The position numbers and the translations under genes were made by a program. A stretch of 64,000 bases of DNA from RPQJ01 sp963754125 (GTDB lineage Bacteria > Pseudomonadota > Gammaproteobacteria > Steroidobacterales > Steroidobacteraceae), in contig CAVWEX010000007.1 of NCBI GenBank assembly GCA_963754125.1, positions 414,383 to 478,382 on the forward strand, read 5' to 3'. Below the pieces are notes generated by a model, which was not told the origin of the DNA, did no database searches, and saw nothing but the letters and a program-made list of their open reading frames with translations. Positions 1 through 10,652 of this stretch are shown piece by piece; position 1 is the stretch's first letter, and each line of letters opens with the position of its first letter.

Positions 1-1977
1 GCGACATCCTTTCACAGATCCTGATCCTGCTCGCAGGCTCCGTCGTCGTGCTGAGCCTGGTGCGCCGTTTCGCGCTGCCGCCCGTCCTCGGCTACCTCGT
101 GGTCGGCATGACGATGGGACCCCACGCCCTGGGGCTCGTCTCCGACACCAGCGCGGTGCACGTGCTGGCCGAGATCGGCGTCGTGTTCCTGGTCTTCACG
201 CTCGGGCTCGAGTTCTCGCTCGCCCGGATGATCGCCATGAAGTCCGAGGTGCTGGGCGTCGGCGGACTGCAGATGCTGCTCACGACGGCCGCGATCGGCG
301 GGACGGCCTGGGCCTTCGGGCGTGGACCCGGCGATCGCCATCGTGCTGGGCGGTGCGCTCGCCATGTCCTCCACCGCCATCGTCATCCGCCAGCTCGGCG
401 AGCAGCTCGAGATCAACCGGACGCACTCGCGGCTTGCCGTGGGCGTGCTGCTGTTCCAGGACCTCGCCTTCGCACCGCTGCTCGCACTCGCCACTGCGCT
501 CGGCGCATCGGCGGACGTGCTGAGTCCCGCGTGGCTGCTCGGGATGGTGGGGCGCGCCGTGCTGGCCCTGGTGCTCGTGCTGCTCGTGGGCCGCTGGCTG
601 CTGCGACCGCTGTTCCGCGAGATCGCGCGTCACCGCAGCTCGGAGACTTTCACGCTCACCGTGCTGTTCGTGGCACTCGGCGCGGCCTGGGCGACCCACG
701 CCCTCGGGCTGTCGATGGCCCTCGGCGGCTTCCTCGCCGGCATGCTGCTCGCGGAAACGGAGTTCCGGCACCAGACCGAGGCGGTGATCAAGCCGTTCCA
801 GGACATCCTGCTCGGGCTGTTCTTCGTGTCGGTCGGCATGCTGCTCGACTTGAGGCTGCTGCTCGCGCAGCTGCCGCTGGTACTGGTGCTGCTCGCGGCG
901 CTGCTGGTGGGCAAGGCGATCCTCATCCACCTCATCGTGCGCCGGTTCGTGCCGAACACCCGCAAGGCGCTGCGCACGGGCATCGTGCTCTGCATGGGCG
1001 GCGAGTTCGGCTTCGCGCTGCTGACGCTGCTGCTCAAGGGTCGCATGGTGGACCCGGCGATCGTGCAGGCGCTGCTGACCACGGTCGCGCTCAGCATGCT
1101 GCTCGGGCCGCTGCTGGTGCGCTACAACGGCCGCATCGCCGATTTCCTGCTTCGACGCCCGAGCGTCCAGCCCACCGGGCTCGCACTGGAGACGGCGGCC
1201 ACGCGCGAGCTGGCGCGGCGTGAGCACGTGATCATCTGCGGCTTCGGCCGGGTCGGCCAGAACCTCGCCCGCGTCCTCGAGAAGCGCGGCATCGAGTACA
1301 TCGCGCTCGACCTCGACACGCTGCGGGTCCGCGACGCGCGCCAGGCCGGCGACCCCGTGGTGTACGGCGACGCCTCGGAGCCCGAGGTGCTGCGCGCGCT
1401 CGGGCTCGAGCAGGCGAGCGTGGTCGTGATCTCCTTCGACGGGCCCGCGACCGCGCTCCGGATCGTGCGGGCCGTGCGCCAGCTGCGCGGCGACGTGCCG
1501 GTGCTGGTGCGCACCGAGGACGACTCGCGGCTCGAGGCGCTGCAGGCCGCCGGCGCCACCGAGGTGGTGCCCGAGATCTTCGAGACCAGCCTCGCGCTCG
1601 TCTCGCACGTGCTGCTGTTCCTCAACGTGCCGCCGCGCGAAGTCCTCGAGACCACGGAGGACATCCGCCACGACCGCTACGCCATCCTGCGCAGCGTGTT
1701 CAAGGGGCGCCAGGGCGGCGACGCGGACGACAGCGACCAGGCGCTGCGCCAGCAATTGCGCACCGTGGTGCTGCCGCCGGGCGCCGTGGCGGTCGGGCGG
1801 ACCCTCGGCGAGGTCGGCCTCGACCGGGGCGGCATCGTGGTGACGGCGCTGCGCCGCGAAGGTATCGTCGGCCGCGAGCCCGACTCCGGCACGCGGCTCC
1901 GCGAGGGCGACGTGCTCGTGCTGTGGGGCAGCCCCGCGGACCTCGAGCGCGGCGAGAGCCGGCTGCTGATGGGCTGA
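1..1977 (+). CDS. Kef/CPA2-type monovalent cation:proton antiporter with TrkA-N/TrkA-C domains (5' partial, one frameshift)
   Basis: Inner-membrane cation/proton exchanger of the CPA2 (KefB/KefC, YbaL) type. The window opens inside the first membrane segment, so the true start lies upstream. About ten hydrophobic helices run to about 1130. A Rossmann nucleotide-binding TrkA-N domain follows, with the glycine motif GFGRVG near 1240, and a TrkA-C-like domain fills the last 90 residues. The reading frame changes near 318-321. Removing one G from the GGG run joins AWAFG directly to VDPAIAIVLGG, the family sequence, so an extra base is the simplest explanation. KefB, KefC and YbaL cannot be told apart safely. 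purT follows 32 bases downstream. Confidence 0.85.
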
Positions 1978-2009
1978 GCGGCGAGGCCAACCACCATGAA
2001 CCCGACCCC

Positions 2010-3201
2010 ATGACGACCCTGGGCACACCCCTCTCGACGTCCGGCACGCGCGTACTGATGCTCGGTGCCGGCGAGCTCGGCAAGGAGGTCGTGATCGAGC
2101 TGCAGCGGCTCGGCGTGGAGACCATCGCGGTCGACCGCTACCCGAACGCCCCGGCGATGCAGGTGGCGCACCGCTCGCACGTCATCGACATGCTCGATCC
2201 GGCCGCGCTGCGCGCGCTCGTGCTGCAGGAGCGTCCGGCGCTGATCGTGCCGGAGATCGAGGCGATCGCGACGCCGGCGCTGCTCGAGCTCGAGGCCGAG
2301 GGCTTCCGCGTGATCCCGACCGCCCGGGCGGCGCGCCTGACCATGGACCGCGAAGGCATCCGCCGGCTCGCGGCCGAGCAGCTCGGCCTCGCGACCTCGC
2401 CCTACCGCTTCGCCGATACCGCCGAGGAATACCGGGCGGCCGTCGCCGCCATCGGCTTCCCGTGCGTCGTGAAGCCGGTCATGAGCTCGTCCGGCAAGGG
2501 CCAGAGCGTGCTGCGCGGACCGGACGACGTGGGCCCGGCCTGGGACTATGCACAGGCCGGCGGGCGGGCCGGCGCCGGCCGGGTGATCGTCGAGGGGTTC
2601 GTCCGCTTCGACTACGAGATCACGCTGCTCACCGTGCGGCACGCCGGCGGCACGAGCTTCTGCGCGCCGATCGGCCACCTGCAGGTGGACGGCGACTACC
2701 GCGAGTCCTGGCAGCCGCAGCCGATGAGCGCGGCGGCGCTCGCCGAGGCCGAGCGCATCGCGCGCGCGGTCACCGACGAGCTCGGTGGCGCCGGACTGTT
2801 CGGCGTCGAGCTGTTCGTGCGCGGCGACGAGGTGTGGTTCAGCGAAGTCTCGCCGCGGCCGCACGACACCGGGCTCGTCACGCTGGTCTCCCAGGATCTC
2901 TCGGAGTTCGCGCTGCACGCGCGGGCGATCCTGGGCCTGCCGGTGCCGGCAATCCGTGCGCAGGGGCCCGCGGCCTCGTGCGCCGTGCTGCTCGAGGGCC
3001 GCTCGGCGCGACGTGCGCTTCCACGGCGTCGAGCGTGCGCTCGCGGAACCCGGCACCCAGCTGCGGCTGTTCGGCAAGCCCGAGGTGAGCGGCCGGCGCC
3101 GCATGGGGGTCACGCTCGCGCTCGGCGCAGACCTCGAGGAGGCACGCGACAAGGCGCGCCGTGCCGCGGCGGCGATCGTCGCCGGCGCAGAGCTCCGCTG
3201 A
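2010..3201 (+). CDS. purT: Formate-dependent phosphoribosylglycinamide formyltransferase (GAR transformylase 2), one frameshift
   Basis: ATP-grasp enzyme that makes formyl-GAR from GAR, formate and ATP in purine synthesis. The start ATG at 2010 gives MTTLGTPLS followed by the family's GAGELGKEV motif. The ATP-grasp signature KPVMSSSGKGQS and the FSEVSPRPHDTG metal/ATP motif are present. The frame breaks near 3006-3012. The C-terminal part (DVRFHGVERAL onward to TGA at 3201) lies in the next frame. The span is one base over a multiple of three, so removing one base gives about 396 residues, normal for PurT. Confidence 0.9.
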
Positions 3202-3216
3202 CCGCGACCGCCCGCC

Positions 3217-3699
3217 TCAGCGATCCGCCTGGAGGTGCGCCTCCAGGAGCCACAGCCCTTTGTCGGCGCTGCGCGAGATGCCGGTGAAGAGATCGCTGGT
3301 GTCCGCGTCGCCCGCCTTGTCGGCGTCGTCGATCGCCTTGCGCACCGCCTTGGCGAAGCGGGCGTAGGCCGCCGCGAGCGCGTCGAGGTGCGCGCGTCCC
3401 TCGGCGATGTCGAGCGGATAGGCGTCGAGCTTGCTGCGTCCCGCGACGGCCTGCACCGTGCCCTCGGCGATGCCGCCGAGGGCAGTGATCCGCTCCGCCA
3501 TCTCGTCCACGTGTCCGTCGAGCTCGCCGGCGAGCTGGTCGAACAGCTCGTGCAGCGCGATGAACTGCGGTCCCTTGACGTTCCAGTGCGCCTGCTTGGC
3601 CTGCATGTGCAGGTCGATGGCGTCCGCGAGACGCGCGTTGAGGAGAGTCGTCACCTTGGCACGGGCCTTGGCGGAGAGGTCGTTGCGGGTGCTGTGCAT
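3217..3699 (-). CDS. dps: Dps family DNA-binding ferritin-like protein
   Basis: 160-residue ferritin-like protein that stores iron, protects DNA in starvation and oxidative stress and forms dodecamers in the cytoplasm. The ferroxidase-site pattern is visible: HMQAKQAHWNVKG, then HELFDQLAGELDGHVDEMAERI. The ATG at 3699 was chosen because it is preceded by a strong GGAGGA ribosome-binding site and gives the expected length. A longer in-frame reading upstream has no family similarity. It converges on purT, with 15 bases between the stops, and is divergent from the TetR gene at 3907. Confidence 0.93.
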   Translation of the reverse strand: MHSTRNDLSAKARAKVTTLLNARLADAIDLHMQAKQAHWNVKGPQFIALHELFDQLAGELDGHVDEMAERITALGGIAEGTVQAVAGRSKLDAYPLDIAEGRAHLDALAAAYARFAKAVRKAIDDADKAGDADTSDLFTGISRSADKGLWLLEAHLQADR

Positions 3700-3852
3700 G
3701 AAATCCTCCTCCGGACCAGAAAGGGTCGGGGTTAGAAAGCATTGTGTCCGCGACTTCGTCGCCGGGCCAAGGAAAGCGGGCGTTCCGGCCGACGGGCCGC
3801 CGCGACGCCGGCCAGCCGCATCCCCATCAGGCGCTGACATTCCTACATTTAA

Positions 3853-3884
3853 TTGACACCAATTTAATTATTGACGTTGTGTCA
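3853..3884 (+). promoter_or_regulatory. AT-rich control region with TGACAC/GTGTCA inverted repeat upstream of TetR gene
   Basis: An AT-rich patch in otherwise GC-rich DNA. TGACAC (3854-3859) and GTGTCA (3879-3884) form an inverted repeat with a 19-base spacer. TTGACA at 3853-3858 matches the -35 consensus and TTGACG at 3871-3876 is a second near match. No convincing -10 box is seen. It lies between divergent dps and the TetR gene, so it is a candidate promoter plus TetR operator. Confidence 0.4.
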
Positions 3885-3906
3885 GCGCTCGGTCGAGAAT
3901 GTGCCC

Positions 3907-4545
3907 ATGTCGTACATCACCGAACGCCGGCAGGAGGAGCGCGACCGCCGCCGGGCCGAAATCGTGGACGCCGCCGAGGCCCTGTATGCCGAGGTGGGCT
4001 GGGACGCCGTGACCATGGACCAGGTCGCACGACGGGCGCGGCTCAGCCGCGCGCTGGTCTACGTGTACTTCAAGGACAAGGCGGACCTGCACTTCGCGCT
4101 CGTGGAGCGCTCGCTCGACGCGCTGCGTCACTATTTCGAGGCCGCCCGCGCCGGCAAGGCACGCGGCCTCGACGAGGTCGAGGCGATCGGCCGGGCCTAC
4201 CTCGCATTCTCCCGTGAACTGCCGCACTACTTCGACGCCTGCGCACGCTTCCAGGCCCACACCAGCGCCGAGCGCGACGTGCCGCCGAACGAGGCTGCCT
4301 GCATGTGCTCGGGTCACCGCGTCCACGAGGTGATGGTCGAGTCGCTGAACCGCGGCGTCGCCGACGGCTCGATCCGGGCCGACATCGGCGACCCCTACAC
4401 GACGGCGCTGGCGCTGTGGGCCTTCTCCTTCGGCGTCATCCAGATCGCCGCCTCCAAGGCGGGGCAGATGGAGCACGAGGGTGTCGCCGTGCAGCAGTTC
4501 GTCGAGCACGCCTTCGCGATGGCGCTGCGATCGCTGCAGCGCTGA
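3907..4545 (+). CDS. TetR/AcrR family regulator of the first RND efflux operon
   Basis: 212-residue repressor with an N-terminal helix-turn-helix (AEIVDAAEALYAEVGWDAVTMDQVARRARLSRALVYVYFKDK) and a variable ligand-binding C-terminal domain. ATG at 3907 is preferred over upstream in-frame codons because the TetR domain begins about 13 residues later. Its TGA overlaps the ATG of the tolC-like gene (TGATG at 4543-4547), so it heads and probably represses the tolC-adaptor-RND operon. The upstream AT-rich inverted repeat is a plausible operator. The ligand is unknown. Confidence 0.85.
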   Translation: MSYITERRQEERDRRRAEIVDAAEALYAEVGWDAVTMDQVARRARLSRALVYVYFKDKADLHFALVERSLDALRHYFEAARAGKARGLDEVEAIGRAYLAFSRELPHYFDACARFQAHTSAERDVPPNEAACMCSGHRVHEVMVESLNRGVADGSIRADIGDPYTTALALWAFSFGVIQIAASKAGQMEHEGVAVQQFVEHAFAMALRSLQR

Positions 4546-6116
4546 TGGATCTTCGTCCCGTGGACCTGCCAGCGCATCCTGCCCGCCGAACCTGCGACCC
4601 GCCGCGCCCGCGGAACTCGGGCGCTGGCGGTGCTGCTGCTCGCCGCCGCGCCCGCAGTGCAGGCGGTTGAAGCGCCGAATGCGCCGTTCGCGCGCCCGGC
4701 CGCAAGACACCGCCGTCCCGGCGCCTTCGATGATGACGGCGACGGTCGAGGAGGGCCTGCGAGCAGATCCTCGACGATGCGCTCGCCGCCAACCTCGAGC
4801 TGCACGCCGGCGAGGCGGAGATCCGCCAGCGCCTCGCCGGACTCGACCAGGCGCGGGCCCGCTACCTGCCCGCGATCGACATCGCGGCACGCTACAGCGT
4901 CGCCGACGGCGGCCGCACCATCGAGTTCCCGGTGGGCGACCTGCTGAACCCGGTCTACGCGACGCTCGACGAGCTGCTGGTCGCCTCCGGCCAGCCGCCG
5001 CGCTTTCCGCGGATCGAGAACCAGAGCATCACCTTCCTGCGCGGCAACGAGCAGGAAACGAAGCTCGTGCTGGAGCAGCCGATCTACGAGCCGCGCCTCG
5101 GGCCGGCGGTCGCGGCCAGCCGCGCGGAGGTCGATCGCTCGACCGCCAACCTCGACGCGCTGCGCGCACGGGTCGTGCGCGACACCCACCAGGCGTATTA
5201 CCTGTGGCTGGCCACCCAGCAGGCGGTGCTGGTGCTCGAAGCAACGCTCGAGCTGGCACAGGCCAACCTCGCGGCGAACGAGAGCCTGTATCGCAATGGC
5301 AAGATCACCCGCGACCTCGTGCTGCGCGCCGAGGCCGACCTGCTCGAAGTCGAGCAGCAGCGCATTTCCGCCGCGAGTCGCGTACGCATCACGCAGGGCT
5401 ACGTGAACCTGCTGCGCAACGCCCCGCTCGGCGGCTCCCCTGCCGCGTGCCGAGATCGACGCGCCCACCGTCGAGCGCTTCCGCGAGCGGCTCGATCCGA
5501 CGCCTCGCGGAGGGGTCGCTGGACCCGGCGGCGCTGCAGCAGGTGGCGACCGGCCGCCGGTCGGAGCTCAAGGGCCTCGACGCCGCCATCGCCGGCGGCG
5601 AGGCGCGCCAGGACCTCGCCCGCGCCGCGTTCCGACCACGCGTGGCGCTCGGCGCCGAGACCGGCATCCAGGGCGACGACTACGACTTCAGCGAGGACGA
5701 GCGCTACGCCCTCGCCTCCGTGATCCTGCGCTGGAACCTGTTCCGCGGCGGCGCGGATCGCGCGGCCCTGATGGAGGCGCGCGCCTTCACCGACCAGCTG
5801 CGCGCCACGCGCGACCTCGCGGCCCAGCGCGTGCGCCTCGAGGTGCAGGACGCGGTCGAGCAGCTCGAGGTCGCCGGGCGCCTCGCTCGACACTGCACTC
5901 AAGCGCGCCGAGGCGGCCGACGGCGCCCTGCGCATCGCCAGCCGCAAGCGCGACCTCGGCCAGATCAACCAGGCGGAGTTCATCGACTCCCGGCGCGCGA
6001 TGACCGACGCCCGGCTCAATCTGAACCGCGTGCGCGCCGAGTTCCTCGCGCGCATCGCCGAACTCGAGTTCGCCGTGGGCGACCCGCGCGCGACGCAGAA
6101 GGAGCTGATCCGATGA
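4545..6116 (+). pseudogene. TolC-type outer membrane efflux protein, interrupted by five or six frameshifts
   Basis: Outer-membrane channel partner of the RND pump encoded next. The protein must be pieced together from three frames: a signal-peptide-like stretch (ALAVLLLAAAPAVQA, near 4615-4660), MMTATVEEGL (near 4733), EQILDDALAANLELHAGEAEIRQ onward (about 4762-5440), AEIDAPTVERFRERLD (about 5450-5495), LAEGSLDPAALQQ onward (about 5500-5885) and the C-terminus to TGA at 6116. Each step shifts the frame the same way and is explained by one extra base. The 5' end is uncertain; ATG 4545 overlaps the TetR stop. Either a true pseudogene or, more likely, a stretch of poor consensus. Confidence 0.75.
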
Positions 6117-7171
6117 GGCTCGTGGTAGTCGGAACGATGATCGCGGCGGTCGTGCTGCTCGCCGCCTGCGGCGACAAGCCCTCCCCGCAGGCCACGGCGC
6201 CCGCGGCGGCGGCGGTGCGTACCGCGCCCGCGGAGAGCGCAGCCGTCAGCGGCGGCGTTCGCGCGGTCGGCATCCTCGGGCCGCGCGACGAGCTGCGGCT
6301 GTCCTTCAAGACGGGCGGCGTGGTCGAGCGCGTGGCGGTGGACGTCGGCGATCGCGTGACGGCCGGCCAGCTGCTCGCCGTGCTGAAGCGCACCGAGGTG
6401 GACGCCGCCGTCGCGCAGGCCGCGGAGGCCGCCGAGAAGAGTCGTCGCGACCTCGAGCGAGCGCGGCAGCTGCGCCTCGACGAGGTGGCGACGCAGGAGC
6501 AGGTCGAGGACCTGACCACGGCCTACAACGTCGCGCGCTCGACCCTCGAGACCGCGCGCTTCAACGCGCGCTTCGCGAGCATCGTCGCGCCCGCCGACGG
6601 CGTCGTGCTGCAGCGCCTCGCCAAGGCCAGCGAGCTGGTGCAGGGCGGCCAGCCGGTGCTGGTGCTCGGCGCCACCGGCGAGGGCTGGGTGGTGCGCACC
6701 GCGCTCGCGGACCGCGACGCCGTGCGGGTGAACCTGGGCGACACGGCCACCGTCAGCTTCGACGCGTTCCCCGGACGCAGCTTCGCCGGACGGGTCACCC
6801 GCATCGGCTCGAGCGCGGATACTTACACGGGCACCTTCGAGGTCGAAATCGAGGTCGCCCCGGACGGAGCCCGCTTCGCGCGCGGCCTCGTCGCCAAGGT
6901 GGAGCTTGCGATCGGCGGGGAGGGCGGCGGCGGATCGCAGACCGTCGTGCCGGTCGCGGCCATCGTCGAGGCGAACGGCCCGGCGGCGATCGTCTACGTG
7001 CTCGACACCGGCGCCGGCGTGGCACGGCGCCGGACGGTGACGGTCGGGCCGATCGTGGGCGAGCGCGTGGTGGTGATCGCGGGCCTCGCCCCCGGCGAGC
7101 AGGTCGTCACCGACGGCGCGGCCTGGCTCACCGACGGGCGGCCAGTGCGCGTCGTGTCCGACGCCGGCTGA
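6113..7171 (+). CDS. RND efflux periplasmic adaptor (HlyD/MexA family lipoprotein)
   Basis: 352-residue membrane-fusion protein linking inner-membrane pump to outer-membrane channel. It begins MRLVVVGTMIAAVVLLAACG, a lipoprotein signal with the lipobox cysteine at about residue 20. A biotinyl-lipoyl-like half (VERVAVDVGDRVTAGQLLAVL) and its partner (IVAPADGVVLQRL) flank a coiled hairpin, followed by beta-barrel and membrane-proximal domains. ATG 6113 overlaps the tolC-like stop by four bases. The RND gene starts 11 bases after this stop. Confidence 0.9.
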   Translation: MRLVVVGTMIAAVVLLAACGDKPSPQATAPAAAAVRTAPAESAAVSGGVRAVGILGPRDELRLSFKTGGVVERVAVDVGDRVTAGQLLAVLKRTEVDAAVAQAAEAAEKSRRDLERARQLRLDEVATQEQVEDLTTAYNVARSTLETARFNARFASIVAPADGVVLQRLAKASELVQGGQPVLVLGATGEGWVVRTALADRDAVRVNLGDTATVSFDAFPGRSFAGRVTRIGSSADTYTGTFEVEIEVAPDGARFARGLVAKVELAIGGEGGGGSQTVVPVAAIVEANGPAAIVYVLDTGAGVARRRTVTVGPIVGERVVVIAGLAPGEQVVTDGAAWLTDGRPVRVVSDAG

Positions 7172-7182
7172 GGCGAAGGCCC

Positions 7183-10100
7183 TTGCGCATCTGGAAATTC
7201 AGCGTCGAGCGCTGGCAGTTCACGCTGGTGCTGTTCGGACTGCTGATCGCGGTGGGGGTGAACTCGCTGCTCAACATCCCGCGCTCGGAGGATCCTGAGT
7301 TCCGCGCGCCGATACCCACCGTGGTCGCCGTGTATCCGGGCGCCGATCCGAAGGACATCGAGCGGCTCGTCGTGGATCCGATCGAGGACGCGGTCAACGA
7401 GCTCGACGACATCAAGCGCATCGACAGCCGCTCGATGGACGGCGTGGGCGTGGTGCAGATCGAGTTCCAGTGGCACACCGACCCGGACGACAAGTACGAC
7501 GAGGTGGTCCGCGAGGTCAACCGCATCCGCAGCCAGCTGCCCGCGGACCTGGCCTCGCTCGAGGTGCGAAAGGCGGGCTCGGGTCTCGTCAACATCGCGC
7601 AGATCGCGCTCGTGAGCGAGGAGGCGGATTACCGCGAGCTCAAGGAGCTCGCCGAGGACCTGCGCGACTCGATCGAGACCGTGCCCGGCGTACGACGCAG
7701 CGAGACCTGGGCCTTTCCCGAGCCCGAGGTGCGCATCGCCGTGGACCTCGAGCGCATGGGCCGCGCCGGCGTCACGCTCGGCCAGGTGGAGCGCGCGATC
7801 CGCAGCGAGAACGCCTCGATCCCCGGCGGCGCGGTTGACGTGGGCCTGCGCAAGTACAACCTGCGCACCTCCGGCAGCTACGACACGATCGAGGAAATCG
7901 CCGACACCGTGGTGGCGAGCCGCGAGGGGCGGATCGTGAAGCTGCGCGACGTCGCCGAGGTCGCATGGGGCGACGCGGAGGAGCGCTACACCGGGCGATT
8001 CAGCGGCGAACGCGCCGTGTTCGTGACGGCGAATGCCAAGGACCGCGTGGACGTGTTCGCCGTCCGCAATGGCATCCAGGAGCGCCTCGACCGCTTCGAG
8101 GCGACGTTGCCGGAGAACGTCCGGCTCGAGCGCGGATTCGACCAGACGCGCAACGTCAAGCACCGTCTCGGCCGCCTCGGCTTCGACTTCGCGATCGCGA
8201 TCGGGCTGGTGCTGCTCACGCTGCTGCCGCTCGGGCTGCGGGCCTCGATGGTGGTGATGATCTCGATCCCGCTCTCGCTCGCGATCGGGCTGTCGATGCT
8301 CTACTTCACCGGCTTCTCGCTCAACCAGCTGTCCATCGCGGGCTTCGTGCTCGCGCTCGGCCTGCTGGTCGACGACTCGATCGTCGTCGTGGAGAACATC
8401 TCGCGCTACCTGCGCGCCGGTTACTCCCGGGTCGAGGCGGCGATCGCGGCCACCGACCAGATCGCGCTCGCCGTGCTCGGCTGCACGGTGACGTTGCTGT
8501 TCGCTTTTCTGCCGCTGCTGTTCCTGCCCGAGGGCGCCGGCATCTTCATCCGATCGCTACCGGCGGCCGTGCTCTACACCGTGCTCGCCTCGCTGCTCGT
8601 CGCCTACACGGTGATCCCGTTCCTCGCGAGCCGGGTGCTCAAGCCCGAGGGCGAGACCGGCGAGGGCGGGCGGGCGCTCAAGGCGCTCACGGGGGCGATC
8701 CGCCGCTACTACGTGCCGGCGCTGCAACGCGCACTGGCGCGGCCCCGCGCGACCATGGTCGCGGCGACCGCGTTCGTTCTCGCGTCGCTGGCACTGGTGC
8801 CGCTCATCGGGTTCAGCCTGTTCCCGTCAGCCGACATCCCGCAGTTCCGCATCACGATCGAGACGCCCGACGGCGCGAGCCTCGCGGACACCGACCGTGC
8901 GCTGCGCTTCGTGGAGGACGAGCTCGCACGACGCGACGAGGTGAAGCACTGGTTCGCGAACCTCGGGCGCGGCAACCCGCGCGTCTACTACAACATCTAC
9001 CCGGAGGAAACGAGCGCCAACGTGGCCGAGGTGTTCGCGGAACTGCACGGCTACCACCCGCAGCGCAGCCCGCGCCTGTACGAGGAGCTGCGCGCGGCGT
9101 TCGCGGAATACCCGGGCGCGCGCATCCTCCTCGAGTCGTACCAGAACGGCCCGCCGATCAACGCGCCGATCGAGGTGGCGATCTCGGGCCCGGACTTCGA
9201 GCAGCTGAGCACGCTCGCGGCCCAGGCCGAGGCCCTGATCGAAGCGACGCCGGGCACCCGCGACGTGGACAACCCGGTGCGACGGCTGCGCACCGACCTC
9301 GACCTGGGCATCGACTCCCAGAAGGCTGCGCTGCTGGGCGTCGCTCCGGTGGAAATCGACCGCACCGTCCGCGCCGCGGTGGCGGGCTTGAGCGCCGGGA
9401 AGTTCCGCGAGGCCGACGGCGACGAGTTCGACATCACGCTGCGACTGCCGATGCAGGGCCGCCCGACCCTCGAAATGCTCGACCGCATCGAGGTGAGCTC
9501 GGCCTCCGGGCGACCCGTGCCGCTGCGACAACTCGCCTCGCCCGAGTTCTCGGCCGCCGCGAGCCTCGTACGCCGGCACGACCGCGAGCGCGAGGTACTG
9601 ATCACGGCCAACCCGGAGTCGGGTTACAACACCGGCAAGGTCACCAAGGCAGTGTTCGAGCGGCTCGAGGATCTCGATCTGCCGGCGGGCTACGCGCTGC
9701 GCGCAGGCGGTGAGATCGAGGCGCGGCAGGAGAGCTTCGGCGGCATCGGTACGGCGGTGCTGGTGGCCGTGTTCGGGATCCTCGCGGTGCTGGTGCTCGA
9801 GTTCGGCAGCTTCCGCTCCATGGCGATCGTGGCGGGCGTGATCCCGCTCGGCGTGGCGGGCGGGCTGATCGCGCTGCTCGTCACCGGCTACACGCTGTCT
9901 TTCACCGCGACCATCGGCCTCGTGGCGCTGATCGGGATCCAGATCAAGAACTCGATCCTGCTGGTGGACTTCAGCAACCAGCTGCGCGAGCAGGGGGTCG
10001 CTCTCGAGGAGGCGATCGCACGCGCGGGCGAGATCCGCTTCCTGCCGATCCTGCTCACCTCCGCGACCGCGATCGGTGGCCTGCTGCCGCTGGCGCTGCA

Positions 10101-10257
10101 GGGCTCCGGCCTGTACTCGCCGCTCGCCATCGTGATCATCGGCGGCCTCATTTCCTCGACGCTGCTCGGCGGCATCGTCACGCCGGTGATGTACCGGCTG
10201 CTGCCGCCGAAGATCGAGCCCGTGGGACCGGAGCCCCGCGACGCGGCGCTGGCCTGA
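7183..10257 (+). CDS. RND superfamily efflux permease (AcrB-like)
   Basis: 1024-residue inner-membrane, proton-driven exporter. It has the standard layout: one N-terminal helix (TLVLFGLLIAVGVNSLLNI region), a large periplasmic loop, helices 2-6, a second loop and helices 8-12. The proton-relay aspartates are in LVDDSIVVVENISRYL. The start is a TTG at 7183, 11 bases after the adaptor stop, with AGGCGAAGG upstream. No better ATG exists before the conserved FSVERW start. Sequence style is closer to the MexF/OqxB-like or heavy HAE-1 branches than to metal pumps; the substrate is unknown. Confidence 0.9.
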   Translation: MRIWKFSVERWQFTLVLFGLLIAVGVNSLLNIPRSEDPEFRAPIPTVVAVYPGADPKDIERLVVDPIEDAVNELDDIKRIDSRSMDGVGVVQIEFQWHTDPDDKYDEVVREVNRIRSQLPADLASLEVRKAGSGLVNIAQIALVSEEADYRELKELAEDLRDSIETVPGVRRSETWAFPEPEVRIAVDLERMGRAGVTLGQVERAIRSENASIPGGAVDVGLRKYNLRTSGSYDTIEEIADTVVASREGRIVKLRDVAEVAWGDAEERYTGRFSGERAVFVTANAKDRVDVFAVRNGIQERLDRFEATLPENVRLERGFDQTRNVKHRLGRLGFDFAIAIGLVLLTLLPLGLRASMVVMISIPLSLAIGLSMLYFTGFSLNQLSIAGFVLALGLLVDDSIVVVENISRYLRAGYSRVEAAIAATDQIALAVLGCTVTLLFAFLPLLFLPEGAGIFIRSLPAAVLYTVLASLLVAYTVIPFLASRVLKPEGETGEGGRALKALTGAIRRYYVPALQRALARPRATMVAATAFVLASLALVPLIGFSLFPSADIPQFRITIETPDGASLADTDRALRFVEDELARRDEVKHWFANLGRGNPRVYYNIYPEETSANVAEVFAELHGYHPQRSPRLYEELRAAFAEYPGARILLESYQNGPPINAPIEVAISGPDFEQLSTLAAQAEALIEATPGTRDVDNPVRRLRTDLDLGIDSQKAALLGVAPVEIDRTVRAAVAGLSAGKFREADGDEFDITLRLPMQGRPTLEMLDRIEVSSASGRPVPLRQLASPEFSAAASLVRRHDREREVLITANPESGYNTGKVTKAVFERLEDLDLPAGYALRAGGEIEARQESFGGIGTAVLVAVFGILAVLVLEFGSFRSMAIVAGVIPLGVAGGLIALLVTGYTLSFTATIGLVALIGIQIKNSILLVDFSNQLREQGVALEEAIARAGEIRFLPILLTSATAIGGLLPLALQGSGLYSPLAIVIIGGLISSTLLGGIVTPVMYRLLPPKIEPVGPEPRDAALA

Positions 10258-10272
10258 CGGCCTGCCGCGGGT

Positions 10273-10629
10273 CTAAGCGCCCGTCTTCTTCAACAGCTCC
10301 GCAGCGTCGAGGCCCAGCCGCTCGATGGTCGCCGCCACGCGCGGCCACTCGTGCGCGAGGAAGCGCTGTCGCTCGTCGGTGAGCAATCGGGCGCACGCGC
10401 CCGATGTGACGAACATGCCGCGTCCACGGCGCTTCTCGACGAGGCCCTCGTCCACCAGCTGCTGGTAGCCCTTGAGGACCGTGAGGGGGTTCAGCGAGAA
10501 CTCGGCCGCGACGTTGCGCACCGACGGCAGTGCGTCGCCGTCGCCCAGCGTGCCTTCGAGGATCATCGCCACCACCTTGTCGCGGAGTTGGCGGTAGATC
10601 GGCTGGTTATCGTTCCAGTGTGAGTCCAT
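10273..10629 (-). CDS. Short GntR family regulator (YtrA-like)
   Basis: 118-residue regulator made mostly of a GntR winged helix-turn-helix: PIYRQLRDKVVAMILEGTL, then ALPSVRNVAAEFSLNPLTVLKGYQQL, followed by a short helical tail. This is the size of the YtrA subgroup, which lacks a large ligand domain. ATG at 10629 was chosen because the conserved QPIYRQL follows after 8 residues. A longer GTG start at 10659 would lie over the palindrome at 10653-10668. The small secreted-peptide gene lies 64 bases upstream on the same strand and is probably co-transcribed. Confidence 0.85.
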   Translation of the reverse strand: MDSHWNDNQPIYRQLRDKVVAMILEGTLGDGDALPSVRNVAAEFSLNPLTVLKGYQQLVDEGLVEKRRGRGMFVTSGACARLLTDERQRFLAHEWPRVAATIERLGLDAAELLKKTGA

Positions 10630-10652
10630 TCGGCCCGACGGTTGGGTGCTGT

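Noticed and set aside
280..2028. A 580-codon minus-strand frame opposite the antiporter
   Set aside because: Low-complexity His/Glu/Arg-rich translation without domain structure. The plus-strand frame shows clear antiporter motifs.
4545..6116. Programmed frameshifting as the explanation for the tolC-like gene
   Set aside because: Five or six shifts at unrelated sequences without slippery motifs do not fit programmed frameshifting.
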